Assembly: GCA_040219355.1 (NCBI GenBank)
Contig: JAVJSN010000014.1
Coordinates: 499,718-563,717, forward strand
DNA: 64,000 nucleotides
Origin: MH13 sp040219355
Lineage (GTDB): Bacteria; Pseudomonadota; Alphaproteobacteria; Rhizobiales; MH13
Direction of reading: 5' to 3'
In this document: positions 16,911-25,208 of the stretch, in pieces
How positions within the stretch are numbered: the stretch's first letter is position 1
Layout: each line of letters opens with the position of its first letter
Made by a program: the position numbers and the translations under genes
Notes under the pieces: model-generated
Told to the model about the DNA's origin: nothing
Seen by the model: only the letters and a program-made list of their open reading frames with translations
Databases searched by the model: none

Positions 16911-17744
16911 TTAACCCGACATTTTTACCGCCGTATCTATGGCCATCAGTCGTTCGAGCAAAGCCTCCATCTGATCGAGCGGGATCATGTTCGGCCCGTC
17001 TGATGGTGCGTTATCAGGGTCTTGATGAGTTTCTATGAACAGACCCGCGATGCCAGTGGCGAGTGCAGCCTTTGCGAGCGGTTCAACGAACTCGCGCTGA
17101 CCTCCGGTGGATCCGCCCTGCCCGCCCGGTTGCTGCACAGCGTGTGTCGCATCGAAGATGACCGGAGCGCCCATCGCAGCCATGGTCGGCAGCGACCGCA
17201 TGTCGACCACCAACGCGTTGTAGCCGAACGATGATCCGCGCTCGGTCAGCAGTACATTCGGGTTGCCGGAGCCCGTCACCTTGTCGAGCACGTTCTTCAT
17301 GTCCCAAGGTGCAAGAAACTGGCCTTTCTTGATGTTGATCACCGCGCCAGTTTCGGCGGCAGCCACCAGCAGATCCGTCTGCCGGCAAAGGAACGCTGGG
17401 ATCTGCAGAACGTCCACGACCTCGGCAACCGGTGCGCATTGGTCGGGCAGGTGCACATCCGTTAGGACCGGCAGGCCAAGATCGGCCTTCAAATCGGCGA
17501 AGACCTGCAAGCCCTTGTCAAGACCAAGGCCGCGCTTGCCGGAAAGGCTGGTTCGGTTCGCTTTGTCGAAGCTGGTTTTATAGATCAGCCCAATGTCAAG
17601 CTTGACGCAAATCTCCTTCAGCGCGCCTGCCATGTCGAAGGCATGGTCTCGGCTCTCCATTTGGCAAGGGCCAGCAATCAGCGAGAACCAGGAAGCGTTT
17701 GAGAACTCCACATCACCGACAAAAACGTTGTACTTGGGCCGCAT
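16911..17744 (-). CDS. kdsA: 3-deoxy-D-manno-octulosonate 8-phosphate synthase (KDO8P synthase), metal-dependent type
   Basis: Condenses phosphoenolpyruvate and arabinose 5-phosphate to KDO8P, committed step of the lipopolysaccharide inner core. 277 aa. Motifs include AGPCQMESRDHAF, KTSFDKANRTS, LTDVHLPDQ, NIKKGQFLAPWDM and FDATHAVQQPGG. Cys27 in AGPC stands where the metal-free E. coli enzyme has Asn; with His201, Glu238 and Asp249 it completes the metal site of class II KDO8P synthases, so a divalent metal requirement is predicted. Two bases separate it from the preceding VOC gene; pyrG lies before that. Confidence 0.97.
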   Translation of the reverse strand: MRPKYNVFVGDVEFSNASWFSLIAGPCQMESRDHAFDMAGALKEICVKLDIGLIYKTSFDKANRTSLSGKRGLGLDKGLQVFADLKADLGLPVLTDVHLPDQCAPVAEVVDVLQIPAFLCRQTDLLVAAAETGAVINIKKGQFLAPWDMKNVLDKVTGSGNPNVLLTERGSSFGYNALVVDMRSLPTMAAMGAPVIFDATHAVQQPGGQGGSTGGQREFVEPLAKAALATGIAGLFIETHQDPDNAPSDGPNMIPLDQMEALLERLMAIDTAVKMSG

Positions 17745-17746
17745 CG

Positions 17747-18625
17747 CTAGGCCTCCCGCGCAACAATGGTGATCGCAAAGTCTTCATCACGATGGATCAC
17801 CAGATCATGCTTGCGGTCGTCAAACGCAATGCCTGATGCGCTCAAATGCGCACGCAAGGCATCCAGATTGGCGAACTGCATTTCAACGGCTTCAATTCTT
17901 GGTCCGCGACCACGTGAAGAAAGCGTCTCGCCCGTCATCGCGGTGTAGGCGGTTGGAGAAACAACGCTCACCAAAGCATTGGGCAAATCCATCTCCATTC
18001 CGAACGATGTGGTGCGCAAATCACGGTCGCCGGTGACGGCTTGAAAGAGGTACTGGAAGTCGGAAGGGTTGGTTTCTACCAAAACGAGACGGGTAATGCC
18101 CTTGGCCCCATTCGGGTGACTCAGCCGTTCAGATTGCCACAGAATTTCACGGGACAAATGTTCGCAACAAAACAAGGTCACATCTGGCGCGCGTTCTGAT
18201 GCAGAAACGGCCAAATGCACGCCAATCATCGTTTCACTGCCATCTGGCATCGTCTGATTACGGGTAAACGACAGGATGTCGCCCGCGCTGATGCCCTCAG
18301 CTTCAAAAATCGCTTGCATACGTTGAGCGCTGTCAGTGGTAAAGGCGGCCTTGACTGGCCCATAACCGTGACGAAATCGGTAGGCGTGGAAGCGCTTCAC
18401 AAACGGATTACTCGACTTCAGCGCTAACAGTTCTGCATCCCTATCTGTGACAGCAAGTGGCTCAAAGTAGGTACCGTTTTCAAAAAACACATTGCAATTG
18501 CCGGTGCCAAACGGATGATGTGCATCCGGCTGGACCTGGAAACCAAGTGCTTCCAACCGGCCGCGGGCCGACACCAAGTCAGGCACGCCAACAACGACGT
18601 GATCAAGGGCATTTTTCGGGGTCAT
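17747..18625 (-). CDS. VOC (glyoxalase-like) family protein of unknown substrate
   Basis: 292 aa protein with a vicinal-oxygen-chelate type N-terminal half: LDHVVVGVPDLVSARGRLEALGF followed by GTGNCNVFFENGTYFEPL is the usual beta-alpha-beta-beta start with a His and a Glu as possible metal ligands. A second VOC-like half follows from about residue 150 (ITRLVLVETNPSDF). The reaction is not known. Its tight position between pyrG (30 bases upstream) and kdsA (2 bases downstream) indicates co-transcription, and similar genes occur here in relatives, but no functional tie to CTP or KDO is evident from sequence. Confidence 0.8.
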   Translation of the reverse strand: MTPKNALDHVVVGVPDLVSARGRLEALGFQVQPDAHHPFGTGNCNVFFENGTYFEPLAVTDRDAELLALKSSNPFVKRFHAYRFRHGYGPVKAAFTTDSAQRMQAIFEAEGISAGDILSFTRNQTMPDGSETMIGVHLAVSASERAPDVTLFCCEHLSREILWQSERLSHPNGAKGITRLVLVETNPSDFQYLFQAVTGDRDLRTTSFGMEMDLPNALVSVVSPTAYTAMTGETLSSRGRGPRIEAVEMQFANLDALRAHLSASGIAFDDRKHDLVIHRDEDFAITIVAREA

Positions 18626-18655
18626 AAGCGTCCGGCTTTCATCAAAGATGAGGCG

Positions 18656-20287
18656 TTAAACGAGCCTGCTCTGTTCAATAGCCGCTTCGATGAACGAGGC
18701 AAACAGCGGATGAGGGTCAAACGGACGCGATTTCAGTTCCGGGTGATATTGAACGCCGATGAACCAAGGATGGTCAGCATACTCAATTGTCTCAGGCAGA
18801 ACGCCATCTGGCGATAGGCCAGACATGACCAGACCGGAGTCTTCCAACATCTGCCGATAATCAATGTTCACCTCATAGCGATGGCGATGCCGCTCGAAGA
18901 TTGTCGTGTTGCCATAAATCTCAGCGATCTTGGTATCGCCGCCTAGCTGGGCTTCGTAGGCACCCAAGCGCATCGTGCCTCCCAAATCGCCTTCGGCGGC
19001 ACGTTTTTCCAGCGCGTTGCCCTTAAGCCATTCTGTCATCAAGCCAACAACAATCGGGCCTTTAGAGTTCTCAAATTCACTGGATCGCGCATCCGTCACG
19101 CCGGCCAGGTTACGGGCCGCATCAAGGACGGCCATCTGCATACCGTAGCAGATCCCAAAATAAGGAACCTTACGAGTACGAGCAAAGCTAGCAGCCGCAA
19201 TCTTGCCTTCGGCCCCGCGCTTTCCGAATCCGCCCGGAACGAGAATGCCGTGCACACCTTCCAGGTAAGGACTGGGATCTTCGCTTTCGAAAATTTCTGC
19301 TTCCAGCCATTCGATGTCTACCTTCACCTTGTTGGCGATACCGCCATGGGTGAGCGCCTCGATCAGCGATTTGTAGGCGTCTTTTAGATCAGTGTACTTT
19401 CCAACGACCGCAATCTTTACCTGCCCATCAGTGTTCTTCACGCGACGGGAAATCTCCTGCCAGCGAGTAAGATCAGGCGCCGGTGCGCCGGTGATGCCAA
19501 AGGCAGCCAACACTTCGTCGTCTAACCCTTCCTCATGATAGGCCAGAGGAACGTCATAAATATGCGGCACGTCGAGCGCAGGGATGACGCTTTCCTCGCG
19601 CACATTGCAAAACAATGAAAGTTTCCTGCGCTCTCCGGGCGGAATTGGCCGGTCGCAACGCACCATCAAAATATCGGGCTGGATACCAATCGACCGCAGC
19701 TCTTTGACCGAGTGCTGCGTCGGCTTGGTTTTCAGCTCACCGGCGCTTGGAATATACGGCATCAGCGTAAGATGCATGTAGATTGCATCGCCACGCGGCA
19801 ACTGGTTGCCAAGCTGCCGGATCGCTTCAAAAAACGGCAAGCCTTCGATATCGCCGACCGTCCCGCCGATCTCGCAGATCACAAAATCATAGTCTTCGTT
19901 GCCTTCCAGCACGAAGTCTTTGATCGTATCGGTCACATGCGGGATCACCTGCACAGTCGCGCCCAGATAGGCGCCGCGCCGCTCCTTAGCGATAATGTCC
20001 TGATAGATCTTGCCGGTCGTGATGTTGTCGGCCTTGTTGGCCGAACGGCCCGTGAACCGCTCATAGTGACCAAGATCCAGATCGGTCTCCGCCCCATCAT
20101 CGGTGACGAACACTTCGCCATGCTGAGTCGGCGACATGGTGCCGGGATCAACGTTGAGATACGGGTCGAGTTTGCGGATGCGGACCTTATAGCCTCTGGC
20201 CTGCAAAAGCGCGCCCAACGCTGCTGCTGCAATGCCTTTGCCAAGAGAGGAAACCACGCCGCCGGTGATGAAAATATATCGCGCCAT
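18656..20287 (-). CDS. pyrG: CTP synthase
   Basis: Aminates UTP to CTP with glutamine and ATP. 543 aa from ATG 20287. The synthase domain opens with YIFITGGVVSSLGKGI and contains KLDPYLNVDPGTMSP and the DVICEIGGTVGDIE-like segment FVICEIGGTVGDIEGLPF; the glutaminase domain has PGGFGKRG, the nucleophile motif GICYGMQMAV and the C-terminal QYHPELKSRP. An in-frame GTG lies three codons upstream but is part of the AGGTGAG ribosome site of ATG 20287, so the ATG is preferred. Supplies CTP, needed also by kdsB and ispD. Confidence 0.98.
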   Translation of the reverse strand: MARYIFITGGVVSSLGKGIAAAALGALLQARGYKVRIRKLDPYLNVDPGTMSPTQHGEVFVTDDGAETDLDLGHYERFTGRSANKADNITTGKIYQDIIAKERRGAYLGATVQVIPHVTDTIKDFVLEGNEDYDFVICEIGGTVGDIEGLPFFEAIRQLGNQLPRGDAIYMHLTLMPYIPSAGELKTKPTQHSVKELRSIGIQPDILMVRCDRPIPPGERRKLSLFCNVREESVIPALDVPHIYDVPLAYHEEGLDDEVLAAFGITGAPAPDLTRWQEISRRVKNTDGQVKIAVVGKYTDLKDAYKSLIEALTHGGIANKVKVDIEWLEAEIFESEDPSPYLEGVHGILVPGGFGKRGAEGKIAAASFARTRKVPYFGICYGMQMAVLDAARNLAGVTDARSSEFENSKGPIVVGLMTEWLKGNALEKRAAEGDLGGTMRLGAYEAQLGGDTKIAEIYGNTTIFERHRHRYEVNIDYRQMLEDSGLVMSGLSPDGVLPETIEYADHPWFIGVQYHPELKSRPFDPHPLFASFIEAAIEQSRLV

Positions 20288-20382
20288 GGGACTCACCTAG
20301 TAATTGAACCGCCTAGCGCTAACAAGCACTGATCCAAGCTCGCCAACGCATGACAGCCATGCAAACGGCTTGTCCCCAGGAA

Positions 20383-21285
20383 CTATTCTGGTTGTTGCAA
20401 TTTCAAAGGCTGCTGGTCAGCAGCCATTTCACCAGTGAAAAGAGCAGTGTTGCGGTTCAAGAGATCGACGAGGCGATCAACGAACAACCGCACCTCAGGG
20501 CGTTTGCGATCATCATCGTGCATCACAATCCAAACATCGTGACGAAGCTCTTCGATCACGCCTCCCACGCGCTTCAGCGTAGGGTCTGCGTCGCCGATGT
20601 AGCATGGCAAAACAGCTCGGCCCGCTCCAGACCGCACCAACTCGAACAAAATATGGGGGCTGTAGGTCCAGGACGTGATCCATATGCCTGGCTTGCTTGA
20701 CGCCCAATTTGCCCACGGCGCGTCGAGCTCGCCGCGGCCGATGGACACCCAGTTTTGTAGGTTTTCCTCGTCGAAGCCGCGTGCGCAGTAGACCGCATAT
20801 GCAACAGCTGGAGCCCCACGCACAGCGATGTTGCCGCTCTGCGGACGATTATCTGTCACCGTAATGGACACACGGCGGTGCCAAATGTCTGCAAGGCCAG
20901 CATTGGCCTCGATACACAATTGGACCGGATCTTGAGGCATCCACACCGAAGGCAAATGCGCGGTCACGAAATGTGCCATCCAATGATCAAGTGAGATATC
21001 AACACCAGGCAGAGGAACGGCCTCTGATCGCCAATCTTCCACACTTTTGGCACCATCGCGCATTGCCAAAACACGATCAAAAAGCGCCTTCCCATCGGGT
21101 GCTAAGACATAACCAGTCTGGCGACGGATGAAGAGTTCGCGCTGCAACACTCTCTCTAGATCATGCATCCGCCGCCCAATGGTTGGCGAACTTATGCCAG
21201 TGTGGGCAGCCGCTGCTGCCAAGCTGCCTAAACTGGCAACTTTGTAGAACAACCACAGATCATCCCAGTCCAAAGCATCTTTCAT
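20383..21285 (-). CDS. LysR-family transcriptional regulator
   Basis: 300 aa from ATG 21285. The N-terminal winged helix-turn-helix is clear: DDLWLFYKVASLGSLAAAA, then SSPTIGRRMHDLERVL and LFIRRQTGYVLAPDGKAL. The effector-binding domain (residues ~95-290) is weakly conserved, so the ligand and targets cannot be named. An AAGGGGG stretch precedes the chosen start; 17 additional codons upstream look non-coding. It lies between secG and pyrG, which are usually neighbours in related genomes, and is divergent from a small ORF at 21384, the typical set-up for a LysR target. Confidence 0.9.
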   Translation of the reverse strand: MKDALDWDDLWLFYKVASLGSLAAAAAHTGISSPTIGRRMHDLERVLQRELFIRRQTGYVLAPDGKALFDRVLAMRDGAKSVEDWRSEAVPLPGVDISLDHWMAHFVTAHLPSVWMPQDPVQLCIEANAGLADIWHRRVSITVTDNRPQSGNIAVRGAPAVAYAVYCARGFDEENLQNWVSIGRGELDAPWANWASSKPGIWITSWTYSPHILFELVRSGAGRAVLPCYIGDADPTLKRVGGVIEELRHDVWIVMHDDDRKRPEVRLFVDRLVDLLNRNTALFTGEMAADQQPLKLQQPE

Positions 21286-21383
21286 CTTTGAAAACCCCCT
21301 TTCAATCCATCCTCTACATCGCGGACCAAGCAGCAATTAGATTGCACCTAACCCACCAATTCCCCTCGAAAGGATGCGATCCC

Positions 21384-21614
21384 ATGTTTGAGTTTGCTAT
21401 TCCCGCAGCCCGAATCTTAAAAAGCCCTGTAAACACGCATCAGAATGAAACGGACGCAGATGTTCTCGACCGGCCCGAATGGGTTGGATTTGTCCCTTTG
21501 ATCGAGCTGTTCGCCCGATGGAGCACGGCAAGGCGAAAACGTGCGCTTGGCCCTACGACTGAATGCGTGACAGGACCGATCACGCCCGCCCAAACCTCGG
21601 CAGTCAAACCATAG
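21384..21614 (+). CDS. Small hypothetical protein divergent from the LysR gene
   Basis: 76 aa ORF starting at ATG 21384 with an AAAGGA ribosome site nine bases upstream. I do not recognise the family. The middle (FVPLIELFARWSTARRKRALG) is a short hydrophobic then basic helix, faintly like the DUF1127 pattern, but too degenerate to assign. No signal peptide. The only support beyond the ribosome site is its place 98 bases from the divergent LysR start. It could be a non-coding open frame. Confidence 0.4.
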   Translation: MFEFAIPAARILKSPVNTHQNETDADVLDRPEWVGFVPLIELFARWSTARRKRALGPTTECVTGPITPAQTSAVKP

Positions 21615-21702
21615 TGTGCTTGAGCAATAGACGCTCTTTGAGCAAATCGCATCCGCCAGGTTCAAAACCCCTCTTTCGCTGGTGAACGACGATGGGCGAA
21701 AC

Positions 21703-21737
21703 AAAAAAGCCGCGCGTGACTTGGTCACGCGCGGCTT
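21703..21737 (-). terminator. Rho-independent terminator of secG
   Basis: GCCGCGCGTGA (21709-21719) and TCACGCGCGGC (21725-21735) form an 11-pair perfect stem with a 5-base loop. Read on the minus strand it is followed by TTTTTTG, so it ends secG transcription about 25 bases after the stop codon. Some A-T pairs extend the stem, so it may also act on plus-strand transcripts. Confidence 0.85.
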
Positions 21738-21760
21738 TATCAGTTTGAACTGTAGTTGGC

Positions 21761-22135
21761 TTACTGTGTGGTCGGTATCTGAGGTTCTGCAGGCTCACCA
21801 TCGGCAGCAGGCACTTCCCCACCGATTTGCTCTAGCAGAGTCGAGCCATCTTCTGAGGGCTGGGCATCCGGGATGCTATCAAGAATCGAGGATGGACCTG
21901 CTCCGGTCTGTGCCAAAACCGTTAGAGAAATTGACGTGATAAAAAACCCGAGGGCCAAGAAGGCTGTGGCGCGTGACAAAACGTTCGCCTGGCCACGGCT
22001 CGACATGAAGTTGCCTCCACCGCCGCCGCCGATGCCCAAGGCGCCACCTTCAGAACGCTGCAGAAGCACGACCGCGACGAGCGCGACAACCACCAACAGA
22101 TGAACAACAATTAGGACAGTTTCTAAGGTTTCCAT
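21761..22135 (-). CDS. secG: Preprotein translocase subunit SecG
   Basis: Accessory membrane subunit of the SecYEG protein-export channel. 124 aa from ATG 22135. Two membrane segments are visible: VLIVVHLLVVVALVAVVLLQ, with the family QRSEGGALGIGGG loop after it, and ATAFLALGFFITSISLTVLA. The acidic Pro-rich C-terminal tail of ~45 residues is common in alphaproteobacteria. Eight upstream in-frame codons look non-coding. Ends at a strong terminator; tpiA is the next gene upstream on the same strand. Confidence 0.94.
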   Translation of the reverse strand: METLETVLIVVHLLVVVALVAVVLLQRSEGGALGIGGGGGGNFMSSRGQANVLSRATAFLALGFFITSISLTVLAQTGAGPSSILDSIPDAQPSEDGSTLLEQIGGEVPAADGEPAEPQIPTTQ

Positions 22136-22314
22136 ACCAATTCCGTTTTTCTGGCACAAAGCCAGATGCTGCTGACAGCTAAGCAGCTCAAGTGATGTCC
22201 AGCCGTGCTTGGATCAAGGGTGCGCACCGCAAATCATGTTCAATGCGCAAAGTTGGCGCTCCCATACACCAAGAAGCGACACGGTGCAAAGACCCTTAGG
22301 CTCGATGACTTGGG

Positions 22315-23097
22315 TTAGCTATCGGCCTTCACCAGGCTTGCCACCGCTTCGGCGATGCCCATGAAATCTGTTGCGCTCAGGCTCGCACCACCCACCAGCG
22401 CCCCATCGACATTATTTGGCGCCAAAACTTCGGACGCATTGCCGGGTTTCACCGATCCACCATAAAGAATACGCATCTTGCCACCTTCATCGCCGAATCT
22501 ACCAGCGAGTTCGGCACGGATCGCATCATGCATGGCGGCGATATTGTCTACCGTCGGTGTCAGTCCGGTGCCGATCGCCCAGACCGGCTCATAGGCAACA
22601 ACTGTGTTTTCAGCGGTTGCATCATCTGGGACTGATCCGGCAATTTGCCCAGCAACGACTGAAATCTCATTGCCCGCTTCACGTTCATCTTTGGTTTCAC
22701 CAACACAAACGACCGCACAAAGACCGGCGCGCCAAGCCCCAAGCGTCTGTGCATGCACATCCGCATCACTTTCCTGATGATCGGTCCGCCGTTCTGAATG
22801 ACCGGTCAAAACATAGCTTGCGCCGACATCAAGCAGCATCTCCGGTGCAATGTCGCCAGTGTGTGCTCCGCTTTCTGCCGGGTGGCAGGTTTGTCCGCCA
22901 ATATGGATTGGCACGGTATCCATCGTCTTCACCGCCAAAGCGACCAGAGTGGCCGGCGGACAAACCAGCATATCGATCCGTTCCAGGACCCCCTCTTGTG
23001 CCCGCCCCTTAAGCGCTTCAATCGTATCAACGCTGCGACGCAGACCATTCATTTTCCAATTGCCCGCGACGAGCGGGCGAATACCGTCAGTTGGCAT
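22315..23097 (-). CDS. tpiA: Triosephosphate isomerase
   Basis: Interconverts glyceraldehyde 3-phosphate and dihydroxyacetone phosphate. 260 aa from ATG 23097. Substrate-binding Lys in LVAGNWKMNG, the electrophilic His in YVLTGHSERR, catalytic Glu in VVAYEPVWAIGTG and the phosphate loop YGGSVKPGNA are all present. The open frame runs 19 codons further upstream but without similarity, so MPTDGIRPL is taken as the start. Divergent from ppiD. With eno in the same region it adds a second glycolytic gene, a typical rhizobial arrangement. Confidence 0.97.
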   Translation of the reverse strand: MPTDGIRPLVAGNWKMNGLRRSVDTIEALKGRAQEGVLERIDMLVCPPATLVALAVKTMDTVPIHIGGQTCHPAESGAHTGDIAPEMLLDVGASYVLTGHSERRTDHQESDADVHAQTLGAWRAGLCAVVCVGETKDEREAGNEISVVAGQIAGSVPDDATAENTVVAYEPVWAIGTGLTPTVDNIAAMHDAIRAELAGRFGDEGGKMRILYGGSVKPGNASEVLAPNNVDGALVGGASLSATDFMGIAEAVASLVKADS

Positions 23098-23269
23098 AAC
23101 CGTTCCAGATGATTGATGGAGGTGGCGGCCTGCTAGCAGGTTTGTCGCAATCAATCAAAGCCGTAAAAGCCATTCCAGTTCCGCTTGCACCTCTCCAAAC
23201 GGCTGACTATAGTCGCGACAAACCACGCGATTTGCGTAATTTTCTAACAAAAACAAAAGCTTAAAACCA

Positions 23270-25186
23270 ATGCTGACAGCTCTACGACGGGGCGCGAGCA
23301 CCACCGTTGCCAAAGTCTTCCTCATAATTGTGTCCATTGCCGTCGTAGCCGGCCTCGGCTTTGGCGGTTTCATTGGAAACATTGGCCAGCGCACAGTGCT
23401 GGCCGTTGGTGACTCCGAGATCAGTGCCGAAACCTTTCAGATCGCACTGCAGCGCCAACTCAATCGACTGAGCCAACAGCTCGGCACCAATCTAACACTA
23501 GAGCAGGCCAGACTCTTCGGGCTGGATCGCCAACTTCTTGGCCAACTCGCCTCAGAGGCAGCACTGGATTCAGAAGCCGACCGTCTCAACATCGGTGTGT
23601 CAGATGACCGTCTGGCAGAACGCATCGCCAATGACCCAATTTTCCTGCAGACAGGCGGGTTCAACCGCCAGTTCTTCCAACAGGTGTTGCGCTCGTATGG
23701 CATAACTGAGGATGACTTTGTTGCTGACACACGCTCGTTCGCCGCGCGTCAGCAGCTGGCGCAAGGCCTTGTCGGTGGGATGGAGCCTGCCAGTGCGATG
23801 CTTGAAGTCGCCAACACCTATGCCAATGAGCTTCGCACTGTTTCGTTCCTAACCATCAATGAAGCTGCACTCGGCGAACTCCCGGCTGCAACCGAGGAGG
23901 ATTTGCGAGCTTTCTTCAACGAGCGCTCAGGTGATTATCGCGCGCCTGAGTATCGCAGCATCGTTTACATGACGCTCTCTGAAGCAAGCCTCGCTGACCC
24001 TGACGCAGTTAGCGCAGACGATGTTCAGGCTGCTTATGAAGCCGAGTTGGAGGAACTGACCAGTGCAGGTGAGCGCGACATCACCCAACTTCTTTTCCAA
24101 GATCCGGCGCAGGCGAGCACGGCACAATCACGTTTGGACGCCGGTGAAACGGTGGCAGATTTGCAGGCTGACGATGGTCTTGATTTTACCGTCACCGAGC
24201 TTGGCGCTGTGCAACGCTCTGCCGTTCTCGATCAAGCCGCTGGCGACGCCGCCTTCGCGCTCGATGCCGCTGGACCCACTGGCGTGATTGATGGACGCTT
24301 TGGCAGTGTCATCATGGTAGTGAACGAGCTGATCGTCGACAGCGTAACGCCGCTTGCTGAGGTTGAAGGTCGCCTGCGACAGGAGCTGGCTAACTCTGTG
24401 GCACGCGATGAAATCTTTTCGCTGTTCGATGCCATCGAAGATGCTCGCGCGGGTGGTGACCCGCTGGATCAGATCGCGCCGCGTTTCGATCTTGATCTCA
24501 TCTCTGTTGATGCCTTGGATGCCAATGGTTTTGGCCGTGACGGCGAGCCCGCTGAATTGCCCGAGACAGATTCTCTGATTGCCGAAACCTTTGAAAGCGA
24601 TGTTGGGCTGGAAAACGATGCCCTGGACACAGCCGATGGCGGGTTTGTTTGGTTTGAGGTCACAGGTGTAGAAGAAGCCCGCGAGCTAACCTTTGAAGAG
24701 GCGCGAGACCGGGTTCAAACTGACTGGGAAGCAGAACAACTGGACGAAGTGCTCCGCGCACGCGCAGGCGAAATGGTTGAAGAATTACAACGTGGTCGTT
24801 CGCTGGAAACACTGTCTATTGCGTTAGACCTTGCCATCACGACCACCGCCCCTTTTACACGTGGCGAAGCCCCCGATGAAATGGGCGGACCGGCAACCGT
24901 TGCGGCTTTTGAAGGTGGCGAAGGCCATTTTGGTGATGTCGAAGGACCTCCAAACGAGGAAGGCGAAACGCTGACGCGTCTGGTGTTCGTAGTTGAAGAC
25001 GTCACGCGTCCTGCCTTCTTTGAAAGTGCCACCGACGTGCAGCAGCTGGCCGAAGAGCTTGCCCCGACGCTGGAAGACACCGTGCTCACCCAATATGTGC
25101 AGGCGCTGCAAAACTCACTGGGCGTTCGAGTAAACCAAGCTCTGGTGGCAGAATTGACCGGTGGTGGAAGCCATAGCGGCATGTAG
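23270..25186 (+). CDS. ppiD: PpiD-like peptidyl-prolyl isomerase, membrane-anchored periplasmic chaperone
   Basis: 638 aa periplasmic folding factor anchored in the inner membrane near the Sec channel. A basic N-terminus (LRRGASTTVAKVF) leads into one membrane helix (LIIVSIAVVAGLGFGGFI), followed by a SurA/PpiD N-terminal helical region (residues ~45-200, FNRQFFQQVLRSYGITEDDF), a divergent parvulin-type domain (~240-380) and an acidic C-terminal region with repeats of the same helical type. The parvulin part is poorly conserved in alphaproteobacteria, so isomerase activity is uncertain. Divergent from tpiA; trpE follows after 22 bases, so ppiD probably leads the trp operon transcript. Confidence 0.9.
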   Translation: MLTALRRGASTTVAKVFLIIVSIAVVAGLGFGGFIGNIGQRTVLAVGDSEISAETFQIALQRQLNRLSQQLGTNLTLEQARLFGLDRQLLGQLASEAALDSEADRLNIGVSDDRLAERIANDPIFLQTGGFNRQFFQQVLRSYGITEDDFVADTRSFAARQQLAQGLVGGMEPASAMLEVANTYANELRTVSFLTINEAALGELPAATEEDLRAFFNERSGDYRAPEYRSIVYMTLSEASLADPDAVSADDVQAAYEAELEELTSAGERDITQLLFQDPAQASTAQSRLDAGETVADLQADDGLDFTVTELGAVQRSAVLDQAAGDAAFALDAAGPTGVIDGRFGSVIMVVNELIVDSVTPLAEVEGRLRQELANSVARDEIFSLFDAIEDARAGGDPLDQIAPRFDLDLISVDALDANGFGRDGEPAELPETDSLIAETFESDVGLENDALDTADGGFVWFEVTGVEEARELTFEEARDRVQTDWEAEQLDEVLRARAGEMVEELQRGRSLETLSIALDLAITTTAPFTRGEAPDEMGGPATVAAFEGGEGHFGDVEGPPNEEGETLTRLVFVVEDVTRPAFFESATDVQQLAEELAPTLEDTVLTQYVQALQNSLGVRVNQALVAELTGGGSHSGM

Positions 25187-25208
25187 GCCGCAGCTGGATA
25201 GAAAACGC

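Noticed and set aside
21384..21614. Assignment of the small ORF to DUF1127
   Set aside because: The FARWSTARRKRAL stretch is only loosely similar and the rest does not fit.
25187..25208. Possible trp attenuator before trpE
   Set aside because: The gap from ppiD is 22 bases, without Trp codons or alternative hairpins.
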